Source: Chloroflexota bacterium (lineage in GTDB: Bacteria > Chloroflexota > Dehalococcoidia > Lucifugimonadales > Lucifugimonadaceae). Taken from it: 64,000 bases of DNA. Positions 1-8,342 of this stretch are shown in pieces. The translations under genes and the position numbers were made by a program. The notes under the pieces were generated by a model. That model had not been told where the DNA came from, searched no databases, and worked only from the letters and a program-made list of their open reading frames with translations. Numbering within the stretch: the stretch's first letter is position 1; each line of letters opens with the position of its first letter. The stretch is from positions 1 through 64,000 of the forward strand of contig JAJCYY010000031.1 in assembly GCA_029262735.1 (NCBI GenBank). The letters run 5' to 3'.

Positions 1-1583
1 GGAGGCGTATCGAAGATCTTGCCGGGGTTCATCGTGCCGTTGGGGTCGAACGTCTGCTTCACGTCACGGAAGTTCTGGACAAGGCTCTTGCCGAACATCT
101 TCTCGGCCCAGACACCGCGCACGATGCCGTCTCCGTGCTCTGCGGACATCGCACCGCCGAACTCCAGCACAAGGTCAGAAATCTCGTCTGCGATGCGCTC
201 CATCTGCACGGCGCCCTCGGCAGTCTTCAGGTTGACGACAGGCCGGATGTGCAAGCAGCCGACCGAGGCGTGCCCGTAGTAGCCCGCTTCTGTGCCGTTG
301 CTGCGAACAATCTCATCGAACCGCTTCACATACTCGGGCAGTTTCTCGGGAGAGACCGCGGTGTCCTCGACGAACGGTAGAGGTTTGGCGTCGCCTTCGA
401 TGTTCATCATCAAGCCAAGTCCGGCCCTGCGCATGTCCCAGACCTTCGCCATCTCTGCAGGCGCGGTCAGCCGAGTGATGGCATAGCCGAGTTCAAGCCG
501 ACGCATCTTCTGTACGAGTTTGTCCAGCTTCGACTCCACCTCTTCCGGCGTCTGACCGTTCATCTCGACCACGAGAATGTCCGACGGCTCACCCTGCAAG
601 AATTGGAGGTTTCGTGAGAAGCCGACAGATTTGCGGGCTTCTCGAATGATCATTTCACCGATGTGCTCAACCGCAGCAGGTTCCTCTTCAAGAGTTGCGA
701 CGGTCGCTTCCATCGATTCGACAATGTCCTTGAAGTGAATAACGGCGATGCCCCGATGGGGCGGAATTGGCTCAAGGTTCAGCTTGGCGGATGTGACGGC
801 CAGTAGTGTGCCCTCAGAGCCGACAGCGACTTTGGCGAGGTTCAGGTGCGAGTTGTCCTGCACGAGATCGAGGTTGTAGCCGCCGACTCGGCGCAGGATC
901 TTCGGAAAGCGCTTCTCTACTTCTGCTGCAGAGGCCGATGCGATGTTCGGGATTTGCCTGTATATCTCGGCCTCGAGGCCAGAGCCGCCCTGCTTCTGCG
1001 CAAGTATTTCGGCTGTGATCTGGCCGAGGTGGGCCGGTGTACCGTCGCTTAGAACGACGTCCATCTCCTTGACCTGATCGACCGTCTTGCCGTAGATGAT
1101 CGAGTGCGAGCCACAGGAGTTGTTGCCCATCGCTCCGCCCACGTTGGCCCGGCTCGAAGTGGACGGATCAGGTGTGAAAAACAGTCCGTTCGGTCGCAGC
1201 TGGCGGTTCAGGTCGTCAATCGTCACGCCCGGCTGCGTTCTCACCCACCGCTCTTCCTGGTTCACCTCAAGCACGTTGTGCATGTACTTGGAGAAATCCA
1301 TGACAATGGCGTGGTTGACCGTCTGGCCGGAGAGGCTCGTGCCGCCGCCTCTGGGCAGCACCTTCACGCCGTTCTTCGACGCGATCTCCAGCACGGCCGC
1401 GACATCGTCAGCGTTACGCGGAATGACGACACCGACCGGGTCCATGCTGTAGATCGACCCATCGGTCGAGTACATCGCTCGCGAGTACGAATCGAACCGC
1501 ACCTCGCCGCCAACAGCGCTTTTCAGCTCCTGTTCAAGATCGGAGGTTGCTGACGAAACTGGACTGGGTGAGGTGGTTGTCAT
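1..1583 (-). CDS. FAD-binding oxidoreductase, GlcD/D-lactate dehydrogenase type (3' end cut by window)
   Basis: Reading leftward from the ATG at 1583 gives 527 codons with no stop. The first half is a PCMH-type FAD-binding domain, with PRGGGTSLSGQ at about residues 78-88 and NVGGAMGNNSCGSHS near residue 150. The end has AEHGDG followed by FDPNGTMNPGKIF, the C-terminal signature of the GlcD/D-lactate dehydrogenase family. Family members oxidise 2-hydroxyacids (glycolate, D-lactate) with FAD and pass electrons to the respiratory chain. Since the last visible residues are the usual end of the oxidase domain, the protein may finish a few codons outside the window or continue into an Fe-S (GlpC-like) domain. 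The substrate cannot be told from sequence. Confidence 0.93.
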   Translation of the reverse strand, partial: MTTTSPSPVSSATSDLEQELKSAVGGEVRFDSYSRAMYSTDGSIYSMDPVGVVIPRNADDVAAVLEIASKNGVKVLPRGGGTSLSGQTVNHAIVMDFSKYMHNVLEVNQEERWVRTQPGVTIDDLNRQLRPNGLFFTPDPSTSSRANVGGAMGNNSCGSHSIIYGKTVDQVKEMDVVLSDGTPAHLGQITAEILAQKQGGSGLEAEIYRQIPNIASASAAEVEKRFPKILRRVGGYNLDLVQDNSHLNLAKVAVGSEGTLLAVTSAKLNLEPIPPHRGIAVIHFKDIVESMEATVATLEEEPAAVEHIGEMIIREARKSVGFSRNLQFLQGEPSDILVVEMNGQTPEEVESKLDKLVQKMRRLELGYAITRLTAPAEMAKVWDMRRAGLGLMMNIEGDAKPLPFVEDTAVSPEKLPEYVKRFDEIVRSNGTEAGYYGHASVGCLHIRPVVNLKTAEGAVQMERIADEISDLVLEFGGAMSAEHGDGIVRGVWAEKMFGKSLVQNFRDVKQTFDPNGTMNPGKIFDTP

Positions 1584-1602
1584 GGTCTGGTGCTGACGCC
1601 TT

Positions 1603-2580
1603 CTACTCCGAAGATTCTGGCTGAGGAAATATCGCAGAAAGTCCAATGCTGCCAAAAAGCACTGTGAGGATGATACCGAGAGATATGAAGATCAGGCCCT
1701 GTTCTCCAAGATGTGCCGATTCTTCAACGTTGTGCAGCCACTCCTCGGTCGCCGGAATCGTCTCGACGATCATCTTCACCCCAACGAAGCCGAGGATGAT
1801 AGCCAGCCCGTACTGCAGGAACCGGAACAGCCTCACCATGCCTTCGAGCAGGAAGAACAGCGGTCTCATCCCGAGCACCGCCATTGCGTTCGAGGACCAG
1901 ACTATGAAGGCGTTCTCGGTGATGCCGAAGACGGTCGGTATCGAATCGATTGCGAAGACGACGTCCGTTGTGCCGAGCACTATCACCACCAGCAGGAACG
2001 GCGTTGCGGCGCGTGCTCCATTCGGCAGGCGAGTGAAGAAGTTCGTGTGGTTGAACTCTTCCGAAACCGGCATCACCCGCTTGAACAACCGCACCGCGAT
2101 GTTCCGGCCGGGGTCAACCTCCTGGTCGCCTGCAAAGGCCAGCTTGTACGCCGTATAGATCAGGAAAGCGCCGAGCGCGATCAAGATCTGCTCGAACGCC
2201 TCGATCGCCGCCACACCGACCCCAATGAACAATGCTCTCGCCAGCAATGCTCCGACTATTCCAAACAGCAGGGCTCGCGCCTGGTATTCACGCGGCAGCT
2301 TGAAGTAGCCGAAGATGACCAGGAAAACGAACAGGTTGTCGATGCTCAGCGCACGCTCGGCAACGTAGGCGGTCGTGTACTCGACACCCTGCGTGCTGTC
2401 CCCAGCGATGAAGATCCAACTGCCAACGACTGCGGCTACGAGCGTCCAGAAGGCCGTCAGCCATCCGGCCTCTTTAAGACCGACGATGTGCTCTCTGCGG
2501 GAGAGGATGAAAAGGTCGAGAACGAGAAGCCCGACAAGGACCAGGTTGAAGCCTATCCAGACGCCAATTCCATCTAGCAA
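1603..2580 (-). CDS. TerC family integral membrane protein
   Basis: A 325-residue protein with about eight hydrophobic segments. The family's acidic membrane motifs are visible: ERALSIDNLFVF at about residues 75-86 and TTDVVFAIDSIPTVFGIT in the middle. TerC/Alx proteins are membrane proteins linked to metal (manganese) efflux or metal supply to secreted enzymes. The gene lies 19 bp downstream of the GlcD-like ATG in the opposite sense of reading order, on the same strand, but no functional link is obvious. Family assignment is firm; the transported ion is not established here. Confidence 0.93.
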   Translation of the reverse strand: MLDGIGVWIGFNLVLVGLLVLDLFILSRREHIVGLKEAGWLTAFWTLVAAVVGSWIFIAGDSTQGVEYTTAYVAERALSIDNLFVFLVIFGYFKLPREYQARALLFGIVGALLARALFIGVGVAAIEAFEQILIALGAFLIYTAYKLAFAGDQEVDPGRNIAVRLFKRVMPVSEEFNHTNFFTRLPNGARAATPFLLVVIVLGTTDVVFAIDSIPTVFGITENAFIVWSSNAMAVLGMRPLFFLLEGMVRLFRFLQYGLAIILGFVGVKMIVETIPATEEWLHNVEESAHLGEQGLIFISLGIILTVLFGSIGLSAIFPQPESSE

Positions 2581-2727
2581 CGCGGATCCGAATGTGAGAG
2601 TAGTGAGTTGGGTAGGAGAGTGGTCAAGCTACTGAAAATACGATCAAGCTCAACCACCCAATTGTATCCGACGAAGTTCCGACCGATCACAGGCTCGGCC
2701 GGCGAACGGGCGGCAAAAGAGCATTTT

Positions 2728-3642
2728 CTACTGGCTCTTGTCTATCCGGTACGACTGTTCGCCGCGCGGCGTTGAGACCGCAACCTCGGAGCCTACATCC
2801 TGGCCCAGTATTGCGGCGCCGACAGGTGATGCGATGGAGATCTTGCCGCTGAGCGGGTTTGACTCATTCGGCTCTACCAGCTGGTATAGAAACTTCTTCG
2901 CCGATTTGAGCTCGGTTATCTCCACCTTGGAGCCGATGTGGACAGTCTGGTGGTCCATGCGCCGTCCGTCGATCACAACCGCAAGCCTGAGAGTGCCTTC
3001 GATATCGCGAATCTTGGCCATCACCATGCCCTGGTTCTCGCGAGCAGCTTCGAGAGGCGCGTTCTCCCGGACGTCTCCGTCAGCAGCAGCCTTCTGAATA
3101 TCAACGGTCAATGCCTGCCGCTGCTCATGTAGCTGGGCAAGCTGCTTGGTCATCTGGTCGAAACCGGCCTTGGTCAGCCTTACCTGCTGCTGAGCGACCC
3201 GCGTCGCTCGAGCCCGCGTCGCAGTCGTCCTGCTCTTTCGCACCCGCAGATGCTGCGCAAGGTTTGTGTCAACCGAACCGCTCTTCTTCAGGAACGTCAG
3301 GAAAGCCTTGACCGTGGCAAGCCGCTCCTGGGCGTCAACCGATGTTGACCGGGCGGTCTGTAACTCGCTGTACTCACCAATTTCCGAAGCCGATATTGAG
3401 TCGATCAGCCTCTCGCCACTCAACCACCGCACGAACTTGGCTATTTCTGGCTGAGCGGCCTGCTTGGCGTCTTCCGGCATCTGCTGGACATATACCTGGA
3501 AAGCCTCGCTCAGTGAAAGTGCGCCATCCTCCGCTTCCTCAGCCTCGTCGACAATGCTTGCGTCGCCGGATTGGTCGGCATCGGTAGCTTCGCCGGTTTT
3601 ATCTGATTCAGCGGAAGCGAGGTCGCCGGATTGAGTTGCCAC
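2728..3642 (-). CDS. greA: GreA-type transcription elongation factor with an integrase-like N-terminal domain
   Basis: The C-terminal half (roughly the last 160 residues) is GreA: a coiled coil starting VRLTKAGFDQM, the acidic tip GDVRENAPLEAARE that matches the usual GDLSENAEYDAAKE (the conserved D and E are kept), and a C-terminal FKBP-like part. It should rescue backtracked RNA polymerase by stimulating transcript cleavage. The N-terminal 140 residues are extra: an acidic linker, then a helical segment (EIAKFVRWLSGE ... ERLATVKAFLTFLKKSG) resembling the SAM-like core-binding domain of tyrosine recombinases. I chose the GTG at 3642 because AGGAGG ends 9 nt before it; an ATG at 3651 abuts the same site, and the frame stays open to 3708. 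Confidence 0.88.
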   Translation of the reverse strand: MATQSGDLASAESDKTGEATDADQSGDASIVDEAEEAEDGALSLSEAFQVYVQQMPEDAKQAAQPEIAKFVRWLSGERLIDSISASEIGEYSELQTARSTSVDAQERLATVKAFLTFLKKSGSVDTNLAQHLRVRKSRTTATRARATRVAQQQVRLTKAGFDQMTKQLAQLHEQRQALTVDIQKAAADGDVRENAPLEAARENQGMVMAKIRDIEGTLRLAVVIDGRRMDHQTVHIGSKVEITELKSAKKFLYQLVEPNESNPLSGKISIASPVGAAILGQDVGSEVAVSTPRGEQSYRIDKSQ

Positions 3643-3722
3643 GTATTGCATCCTCCTGGATTGGTGAGACGATGGCCGCTTACCGCCCAAAAAGGCGACC
3701 GCAGACACAGGCTCCTTCTCTT

Positions 3723-3751
3723 AATAATAGGAATTCAGCGATTAACTCGCA
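3723..3751 (-). promoter_or_regulatory. Putative promoter of the greA-like gene
   Basis: On the minus strand TTGCGA (-35), a 17-nt spacer and TATTAT (-10) precede the GreA-like gene. The -10 lies in a 12-bp sequence, CTATTATTAAGA, that is repeated exactly 40 bp upstream (3759-3770 and 3719-3730). The second copy has no good -35, so it may be a duplicated regulator site or a second weak start. Confidence 0.4.
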
Positions 3752-3921
3752 AATCTCATCTTAATAATAGAGGTCTCTTGCTGTTGAACCAGAGTGTAGA
3801 AACTCTGATCCGCTGGTATCCTTAGCTGGTTGTGGACCGTCAATGGCCCAAAAACTGCATGTGGTGGGCATTGGTGAGTGAGCAGGACGCGCGGTTCGGC
3901 TCTCTCAACAGTCCTCTGAAA

Positions 3922-3951
3922 TTGACACAATTTTCCGATCCTGAATAGAAT
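3922..3951 (+). promoter_or_regulatory. Promoter of the rpmH operon
   Basis: A perfect -35 box TTGACA at 3922-3927 is followed after 18 nt by TAGAAT at 3946-3951. Transcription would start near 3958, about 20 nt before the rpmH ATG, giving a very short leader. It is the only strong sigma-70-type promoter seen before the rpmH-rnpA-yidD cluster. Confidence 0.65.
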
Positions 3952-3978
3952 CCCTGAACTCGAAAGGCCGCCGGTCCA

Positions 3979-4116
3979 ATGCCAAAACGCACGTATCAGC
4001 CCAAGAAACGCCGCCGAGCGCGCGTTCATGGGTTTCGCTCAAGGATGAGCACAAGAGCGGGGCGTGCCGTACTGGCAAGGCGCCGTAGTCGCGGTCGCAA
4101 GCGCCTCACAGTCTGA
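3979..4116 (+). CDS. rpmH: Large ribosomal subunit protein bL34
   Basis: A 45-residue, very basic protein starting [19 protein letters not shown] and continuing [20 protein letters not shown], the conserved bL34 sequence almost end to end. It is a structural protein of the 50S subunit. The gene sits immediately before rnpA, the standard bacterial order, and begins 27 nt after the predicted -10 box. An upstream AAAGG is rather far (12 nt) from the ATG, so initiation may depend mainly on the short leader. Confidence 0.97.
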   Translation: MPKRTYQPKKRRRARVHGFRSRMSTRAGRAVLARRRSRGRKRLTV

Positions 4117-4153
4117 TCGAGACTGACCACTGTGCATGCCGGACAGGAGTTCG

Positions 4154-4594
4154 ATGGGGCTTTCGGCTGAAAACCGGCTTCGAAGGCCCTCTGAATTCCA
4201 GCACGTTCTCAGCAGCACTCAGAGATCGAGGCGAAATAGATCCGACCGGGACGACCCACGGAACGTTCTACAGGACAACAGGGACGAGATAGGCGGAGGC
4301 AGGGCTGGAGATCGGCTGCTCCTGGTCGCCGCATTGCCGAATGGGAGAACCGAATCCAGGATTGGTCTCTCAGTCAGCAAGAGAGTTGGCGGGTCTGTAG
4401 TCCGCAACAGGGTCAAGAGGCGGTTGCGAGAGATCTTCAGGGAGTTTGCGCTTGCTGGCCAAATGGGTCAGGCTGAGGTCGAGACGGGATGGGACGTTGT
4501 AGTAACGGCACGCCCGGAAGCGGCCGAGGCAACGTATGCAGAGCTGCGGGTATCCGCACAGAGATTGGTATCGAAAATTAGAGCTCGGCGGTGA
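4154..4594 (+). CDS. rnpA: Ribonuclease P protein component
   Basis: Encodes the small basic protein that helps the RNase P RNA mature tRNA 5' ends. The family signature SVSKRVGGSVVRNRVKRRLREIF (RNR box) is intact, preceded by RIGL and followed by WDVVVTARPEA. An insertion of about 30 residues rich in R, D and N separates the N-terminal RLRRPSEFQ from the central strand, making the protein about 147 residues rather than the usual 110-120. I chose the ATG at 4154, which follows AGGAG by 4 nt; an in-frame ATG at 4136 lacks a ribosome-binding site. It lies 38 bp after rpmH. Confidence 0.94.
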   Translation: MGLSAENRLRRPSEFQHVLSSTQRSRRNRSDRDDPRNVLQDNRDEIGGGRAGDRLLLVAALPNGRTESRIGLSVSKRVGGSVVRNRVKRRLREIFREFALAGQMGQAEVETGWDVVVTARPEAAEATYAELRVSAQRLVSKIRARR

Positions 4595-4650
4595 CACAGT
4601 ATCCCCCGTCACCGCACTGCCGACGACGAGGGACGGCAGGAAACGTTCAT

Positions 4651-4929
4651 ATGAAACCGATAGCGCTGAGACTGATCAAGGCCTACAAAGTGGCCGTGTC
4701 CCCTTACATGCCAGGCCAGTGCCGCTATTCACCGAGTTGTTCGGAGTATGCAGCAGACGCCGTCGAGGCGTACGGAGTTGCGCGCGGCGTCGCCATGACC
4801 GCGAAACGCCTTGTCCGGTGCAGGCCAGGCGTCGAGGGCGGCTATGATCCGGCTGTACCGGACGCAGAGTTCGAGACTCGCACGGCCCACGCAACCAGCG
4901 CAAACCCGGCAACGCCGTTAAGCGAGTAA
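4651..4929 (+). CDS. yidD: Membrane protein insertion efficiency factor YidD
   Basis: About 92 residues beginning MKPIALRLIKAYKVAVSPY, then CRYSPSCSEYAADAVEAYGV and RCRPGVEGGYDPAV: the whole YidD/DUF37 core, including the conserved cysteine pair. YidD is a small amphipathic membrane-associated protein that assists YidC in inserting inner-membrane proteins. The ATG at 4651 follows GGCAGGAAA and gives the family's usual length; a GTG at 4591 overlapping the rnpA stop would add 20 unrelated residues. Order rpmH-rnpA-yidD supports the call. Confidence 0.95.
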   Translation: MKPIALRLIKAYKVAVSPYMPGQCRYSPSCSEYAADAVEAYGVARGVAMTAKRLVRCRPGVEGGYDPAVPDAEFETRTAHATSANPATPLSE

Positions 4930-5021
4930 CCATGTTCGTCCTGCAACACGGCAATCTGTCGCAGGTCCCACAGCAAGTAGTTGAATAGTTCCAGATCGAG
5001 CCAGAAATCCGCTTCCCTAAG

Positions 5022-6314
5022 TTGAAAACAGAACAGCGTCAGACCTCACAGCCCGGTCGTCGGGCGCGTGTGACACGCCTCTCGCTGGCACTGATCGCCG
5101 TGCTGTTCGCGCTCGCCGCCTGCGTCAATGACCTCAATCCTGACGGTGGCTGGTCTGGCGTCGCGCAGGAAGGCGATTTCCTGTACATCGGCTCCAAAGA
5201 CGGCAGGGTCGTCCGTATAGACAGCTCAACCGGCGCACTGGACCGGTCATGGGTCTACCCGGCAGAAGGCGATGACGACCTCGGCGAGATCTACGGGACG
5301 CCGCAGATCAAAGACGGCGTCGTCTACGGATCGGCTTTCCGATGTCGCGGTAACGACTGCGACGGCGAGGTCTACGCGGTCGATATCGAGTCAGGTCGCT
5401 CTGCGTGGGCGACCGGGACCGTTGAGTACGAGACACGGCTCGTTGGCAGTGTAGGCGCCGGTGAGACGACGCTGGCCGTTGGCACATCTGCGCTGGCCGG
5501 TGAAGGCGATACCGGCGGATTCCTCGTTGGCATCGACCCGACCGCCGACGCCGGCCGCGAGCTGGCCGAGCAGATCAGCGTGCGAGAGAAGTGGCGGATT
5601 CCACTTGATGGTCCCGTGTGGGGTGGCATCACCGTGGCCGACGACATCGCGTACTTCGGCACGTTGCAAGCCACGCTATTTGCCGTCGATCTGTCAGACA
5701 ACGCTTCGTACACGGCCAATCCGTCAGACCGCATCGTGTGGCGATTTGAAGCGAGCGGAGCTATCGCCGGGACTCCGCATGTCACAGAAACCGATCTCTA
5801 TTTCGGTAGCTTCGGCGGCGATGTCGTGGCGCTGAACCTGGCGTACAGGCGTCAAAATCCGGACTCCAACGTGCTCAACAGCTCGATCGAGTGGTCCTTC
5901 GATACGGGCGAGTGGGTCTGGGCAGAACCGATCCTTTCAGACGGCATCATCTACGTCGCCAATCTGCCCGGAGAGGTGTACGCGCTAAACGCCGAAACCG
6001 GTCTGCCGCGCTGGCAGCAACCGGCAGAGGTAGGCAAGGAGATAGTGGGACGGCCGGTCGTCTTCGAGAGTAACCGCGGCCCTGCACTGGCGGTTGCATC
6101 GGGCGAGGAAGACATAGGGATAGTCGTGCTGGCGGACGGCCAGGACGGTGGAGATTTCAACACCGACGGCAAGGGCATGAAGTCCGGTCCTGTGGTGGCT
6201 GACAACGTGATCTTCGTCCACACAGATTCCGGCCAACTCCGGCTCTACCAGGCCCAGAACCTGAGCCTGCTCAACTGCATTGAGGCCAAAGGGGAGGGCA
6301 AGAGATGCGGCTAG
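5022..6314 (+). CDS. Lipoprotein with PQQ-like (BamB-type) beta-propeller
   Basis: A 430-residue product with a basic N-terminus, a hydrophobic segment and lipobox LFALAAC (Cys at about residue 34), so it should be a lipid-anchored exported protein. The rest shows repeated beta-propeller blades: GDFLYIGSKDGRVVRIDSSTG, GVVYGSAFR, DIAYFGTLQATLFAVD, DLYFGSFGGDVVALN, IIYVANLPGEVYALNAETG. These resemble PQQ-repeat/BamB proteins that act as assembly scaffolds. It lies between yidD and yidC, 92 bp after the former and 58 bp before the latter, which suggests a role in membrane-protein handling (inference). The start is uncertain: TTG at 5022 or GTG at 5070; neither has a clear ribosome-binding site. 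Confidence 0.85.
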   Translation: MKTEQRQTSQPGRRARVTRLSLALIAVLFALAACVNDLNPDGGWSGVAQEGDFLYIGSKDGRVVRIDSSTGALDRSWVYPAEGDDDLGEIYGTPQIKDGVVYGSAFRCRGNDCDGEVYAVDIESGRSAWATGTVEYETRLVGSVGAGETTLAVGTSALAGEGDTGGFLVGIDPTADAGRELAEQISVREKWRIPLDGPVWGGITVADDIAYFGTLQATLFAVDLSDNASYTANPSDRIVWRFEASGAIAGTPHVTETDLYFGSFGGDVVALNLAYRRQNPDSNVLNSSIEWSFDTGEWVWAEPILSDGIIYVANLPGEVYALNAETGLPRWQQPAEVGKEIVGRPVVFESNRGPALAVASGEEDIGIVVLADGQDGGDFNTDGKGMKSGPVVADNVIFVHTDSGQLRLYQAQNLSLLNCIEAKGEGKRCG

Positions 6315-6372
6315 CCATCAAATTCCCCGCCGCGGCTGTTGCAGCGTCTGTCGTCACCGGGGGTAGCGCCTG

Positions 6373-7350
6373 ATGGAGTTCCTCGGCGTCCTCTGGAACG
6401 AGCTGCTGATGCGGCCGATGATCAACAGCCTCGCGCTGTTGTCAGACATCCTGTTCAGCAACTTCGGCCTCAGCATCATCGTCTTCACCGTGTTCATCCG
6501 CCTCGTGTTGATACCGCTCACGATCCGCCAGACACGCAGCATGAAGAAGATGCAAGAACTGCAGCCCAGGCTGAAGGTTCTGCAGGACAAGTACAAGAAC
6601 AAGGGCGCGGCAGAAAAGCGGGCGCTGTCCTCCGAGACGATGAAGCTCTACCGCGAGGCTGGAGTGAACCCCGTCGGCTGTCTCGGGCCGATGATAATTC
6701 AGATGCCAATCTGGTTCGGACTCTACAGGGCGATCCTCCGCACAATGCCTCCGACGCCCGAAGGTCTCGCCAACCTCTCCGCCGCGTTCTATTCATGGAA
6801 CCCCGCATCAGGCGCCGTGCCGATCAACAGCAAGTTCCTCGGCATCGACCTTGTGGACTTCGTTCAAGGCGCGCCAACGCCCTGGAACTTCGCCCTGCCG
6901 GTCCTCGTCGGCGCAACCATGTGGCTGCAGCAGAAGATGACCATGGGCACCCAGACAGCCACCTCTGCTCAACAGGCCCAGACCAACCAGATAATGCTCT
7001 GGATGCTGCCGATCATGTTCGGCTTCTTCACATTCCAGTTCCCAGCCGGCCTGGCGCTTTACATTTTGTTCTCAAACCTTGTTGGAATAGTCATCCAGTA
7101 CTACGTTGCCGGCAAGCAACCTGTTGTCCTGTTCGGCCGAGCCTTCCTGGGCAACGCCGAATCGAGGGCAAAGATACTGAGTGAGCCATCCGGCTCCGCC
7201 GCCGCCGCAGCAGCGCTGGAAGAAGATGAAGACGAAGAGCACGGAGAGGGAGATGAAGATGGACAACCCACGGATGTTCACCGGCAAAACCGTAGACGAG
7301 GCGACAGAAGACGCTCTCGCAGCTCTAAACGTCGACCTCGAAGACGTTGA
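6373..7350 (+). CDS. yidC: Membrane protein insertase YidC/Oxa1
   Basis: A 325-residue insertase that places proteins in the cytoplasmic membrane, alone or with Sec. It has the short, Gram-positive-type layout without a large periplasmic domain. Visible marks are the first core helix with the conserved groove arginine (FTVFIRLVLIPLTIRQ), the coiled hairpin (SMKKMQELQPRLKVLQDKYK), the motif GCLGPMIIQMPIWFGLYRAI, and later helices ending LPIMFGFFTFQFPAGLALYILFSNLVGIVIQYY. The tail is acidic, then strongly basic (RRRGDRRRSRSSKRRPRRR), as in ribosome-binding Oxa1/YidC tails. The last 92 nt overlap the start of jag in another frame. Confidence 0.95.
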   Translation: MEFLGVLWNELLMRPMINSLALLSDILFSNFGLSIIVFTVFIRLVLIPLTIRQTRSMKKMQELQPRLKVLQDKYKNKGAAEKRALSSETMKLYREAGVNPVGCLGPMIIQMPIWFGLYRAILRTMPPTPEGLANLSAAFYSWNPASGAVPINSKFLGIDLVDFVQGAPTPWNFALPVLVGATMWLQQKMTMGTQTATSAQQAQTNQIMLWMLPIMFGFFTFQFPAGLALYILFSNLVGIVIQYYVAGKQPVVLFGRAFLGNAESRAKILSEPSGSAAAAAALEEDEDEEHGEGDEDGQPTDVHRQNRRRGDRRRSRSSKRRPRRR

Positions 7351-8296
7351 GATAACGGTCATTAGCCCGGGAAGATCGGGCATCCTCGGCTTTGGCGGTG
7401 AACCCGCGAGAATCGAGATATACCTGCTCGGCCAGCCCGCAACAGCAGCAGAGGCCGAGGAAGAGCCCTATGAGTCCGGAGAGAGCGATACCGCACCGGC
7501 GGAGTCGGCTGCGGAATCTTCAGGACCCACCGGCACGGCGAGTACTGAGACAGACGACCGGTCCCGATCACGCGAGAGACAGCCACGCGGGCGACAGGGT
7601 GAACGATCCGGCAGCAGGCCGACCCGCACCGGTGAACGCCGTTCCCGCGGTGGCAGAGGCCGCGGCAGGAGCGGGAGCAGAGCCACTGCTGACGCGCCAA
7701 AGCCTGAGCGCGACGAAGCCCCGGTCCCAGACGGTCGCCCGGAGGATCATGAAGAGCCGAGAGATCGTCAACCGGACCGCGGTCCTGGCTACGACGAAGA
7801 GCCTAGGCGTGAGCAGGAGCGCCCACCCGCCGAGCGTGACGCCGAAGCTGAGCAGCTCGTGGCAGAGGTGCTCGACTACTTCCTGGCGACAATGGGCGTT
7901 GTCGCCGAGACCTATGTGCGTGACGACACCGAGGACGGCTCACTGGTCTTCGAGATCGAGGGTGAAGACGCCGGTCTCCTGATCGGCAGGCGCGGCGAAA
8001 CGCTGCAGGCGCTCCAGTTCCTGGTCCGCATGGTGGTAAGCCGTCAGCTCGGCCGCAAGGCGTTTGTCATGGTCGACGTCGAAGACTACCGGCAGCGCAG
8101 GGCGGACATGCTCCGGCGACTGGCCCGCAGGACCGCCGGTAGAGTCGCCAGCAGTGGCCGTTCTTCGGCGCTGGATCCAATGACGCCTGGAGAGAGGCGC
8201 ATCGTCCACATGTCACTCGCCACGCATCCAAGAGTCAAGACGGAAAGCGAGGGCGAAGGCAGCCAGCGCAGAGTTGTGATCCTGCCGCGGCGGTAG
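7259..8296 (+). CDS. jag: Jag/KhpB RNA-binding protein (Jag_N-KH-R3H)
   Basis: About 345 residues. The N-terminus is a Jag_N domain (FTGKTVDEATEDALAALNV ... VISPGRSGILGFGG). A long disordered middle rich in R, S, E and P follows. The C-terminal 150 residues hold a KH domain (GEDAGLLIGRRGETLQALQFLV) and an R3H domain (RRLARRTAG ... LDPMTPGERRIVHMSLATHP). KhpB-type proteins bind RNA and affect cell division and elongation. The ATG at 7259 has GAGGGAG 6 nt upstream; earlier in-frame starts to 7181 are inside yidC and give non-family sequence. It is the usual neighbour of yidC and is probably translated with it. Confidence 0.93.
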   Translation: MDNPRMFTGKTVDEATEDALAALNVDLEDVEITVISPGRSGILGFGGEPARIEIYLLGQPATAAEAEEEPYESGESDTAPAESAAESSGPTGTASTETDDRSRSRERQPRGRQGERSGSRPTRTGERRSRGGRGRGRSGSRATADAPKPERDEAPVPDGRPEDHEEPRDRQPDRGPGYDEEPRREQERPPAERDAEAEQLVAEVLDYFLATMGVVAETYVRDDTEDGSLVFEIEGEDAGLLIGRRGETLQALQFLVRMVVSRQLGRKAFVMVDVEDYRQRRADMLRRLARRTAGRVASSGRSSALDPMTPGERRIVHMSLATHPRVKTESEGEGSQRRVVILPRR

Positions 8297-8342
8297 GTGG
8301 GTCGGGTCGATGGGATTGGGAAGTATTGCGTAACATCACATC

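Noticed and set aside
3771-3978. Replication origin next to rpmH
   Set aside because: rpmH often lies near oriC, but no cluster of DnaA boxes and no dnaA are present; TTGTGGACC is a single weak match.
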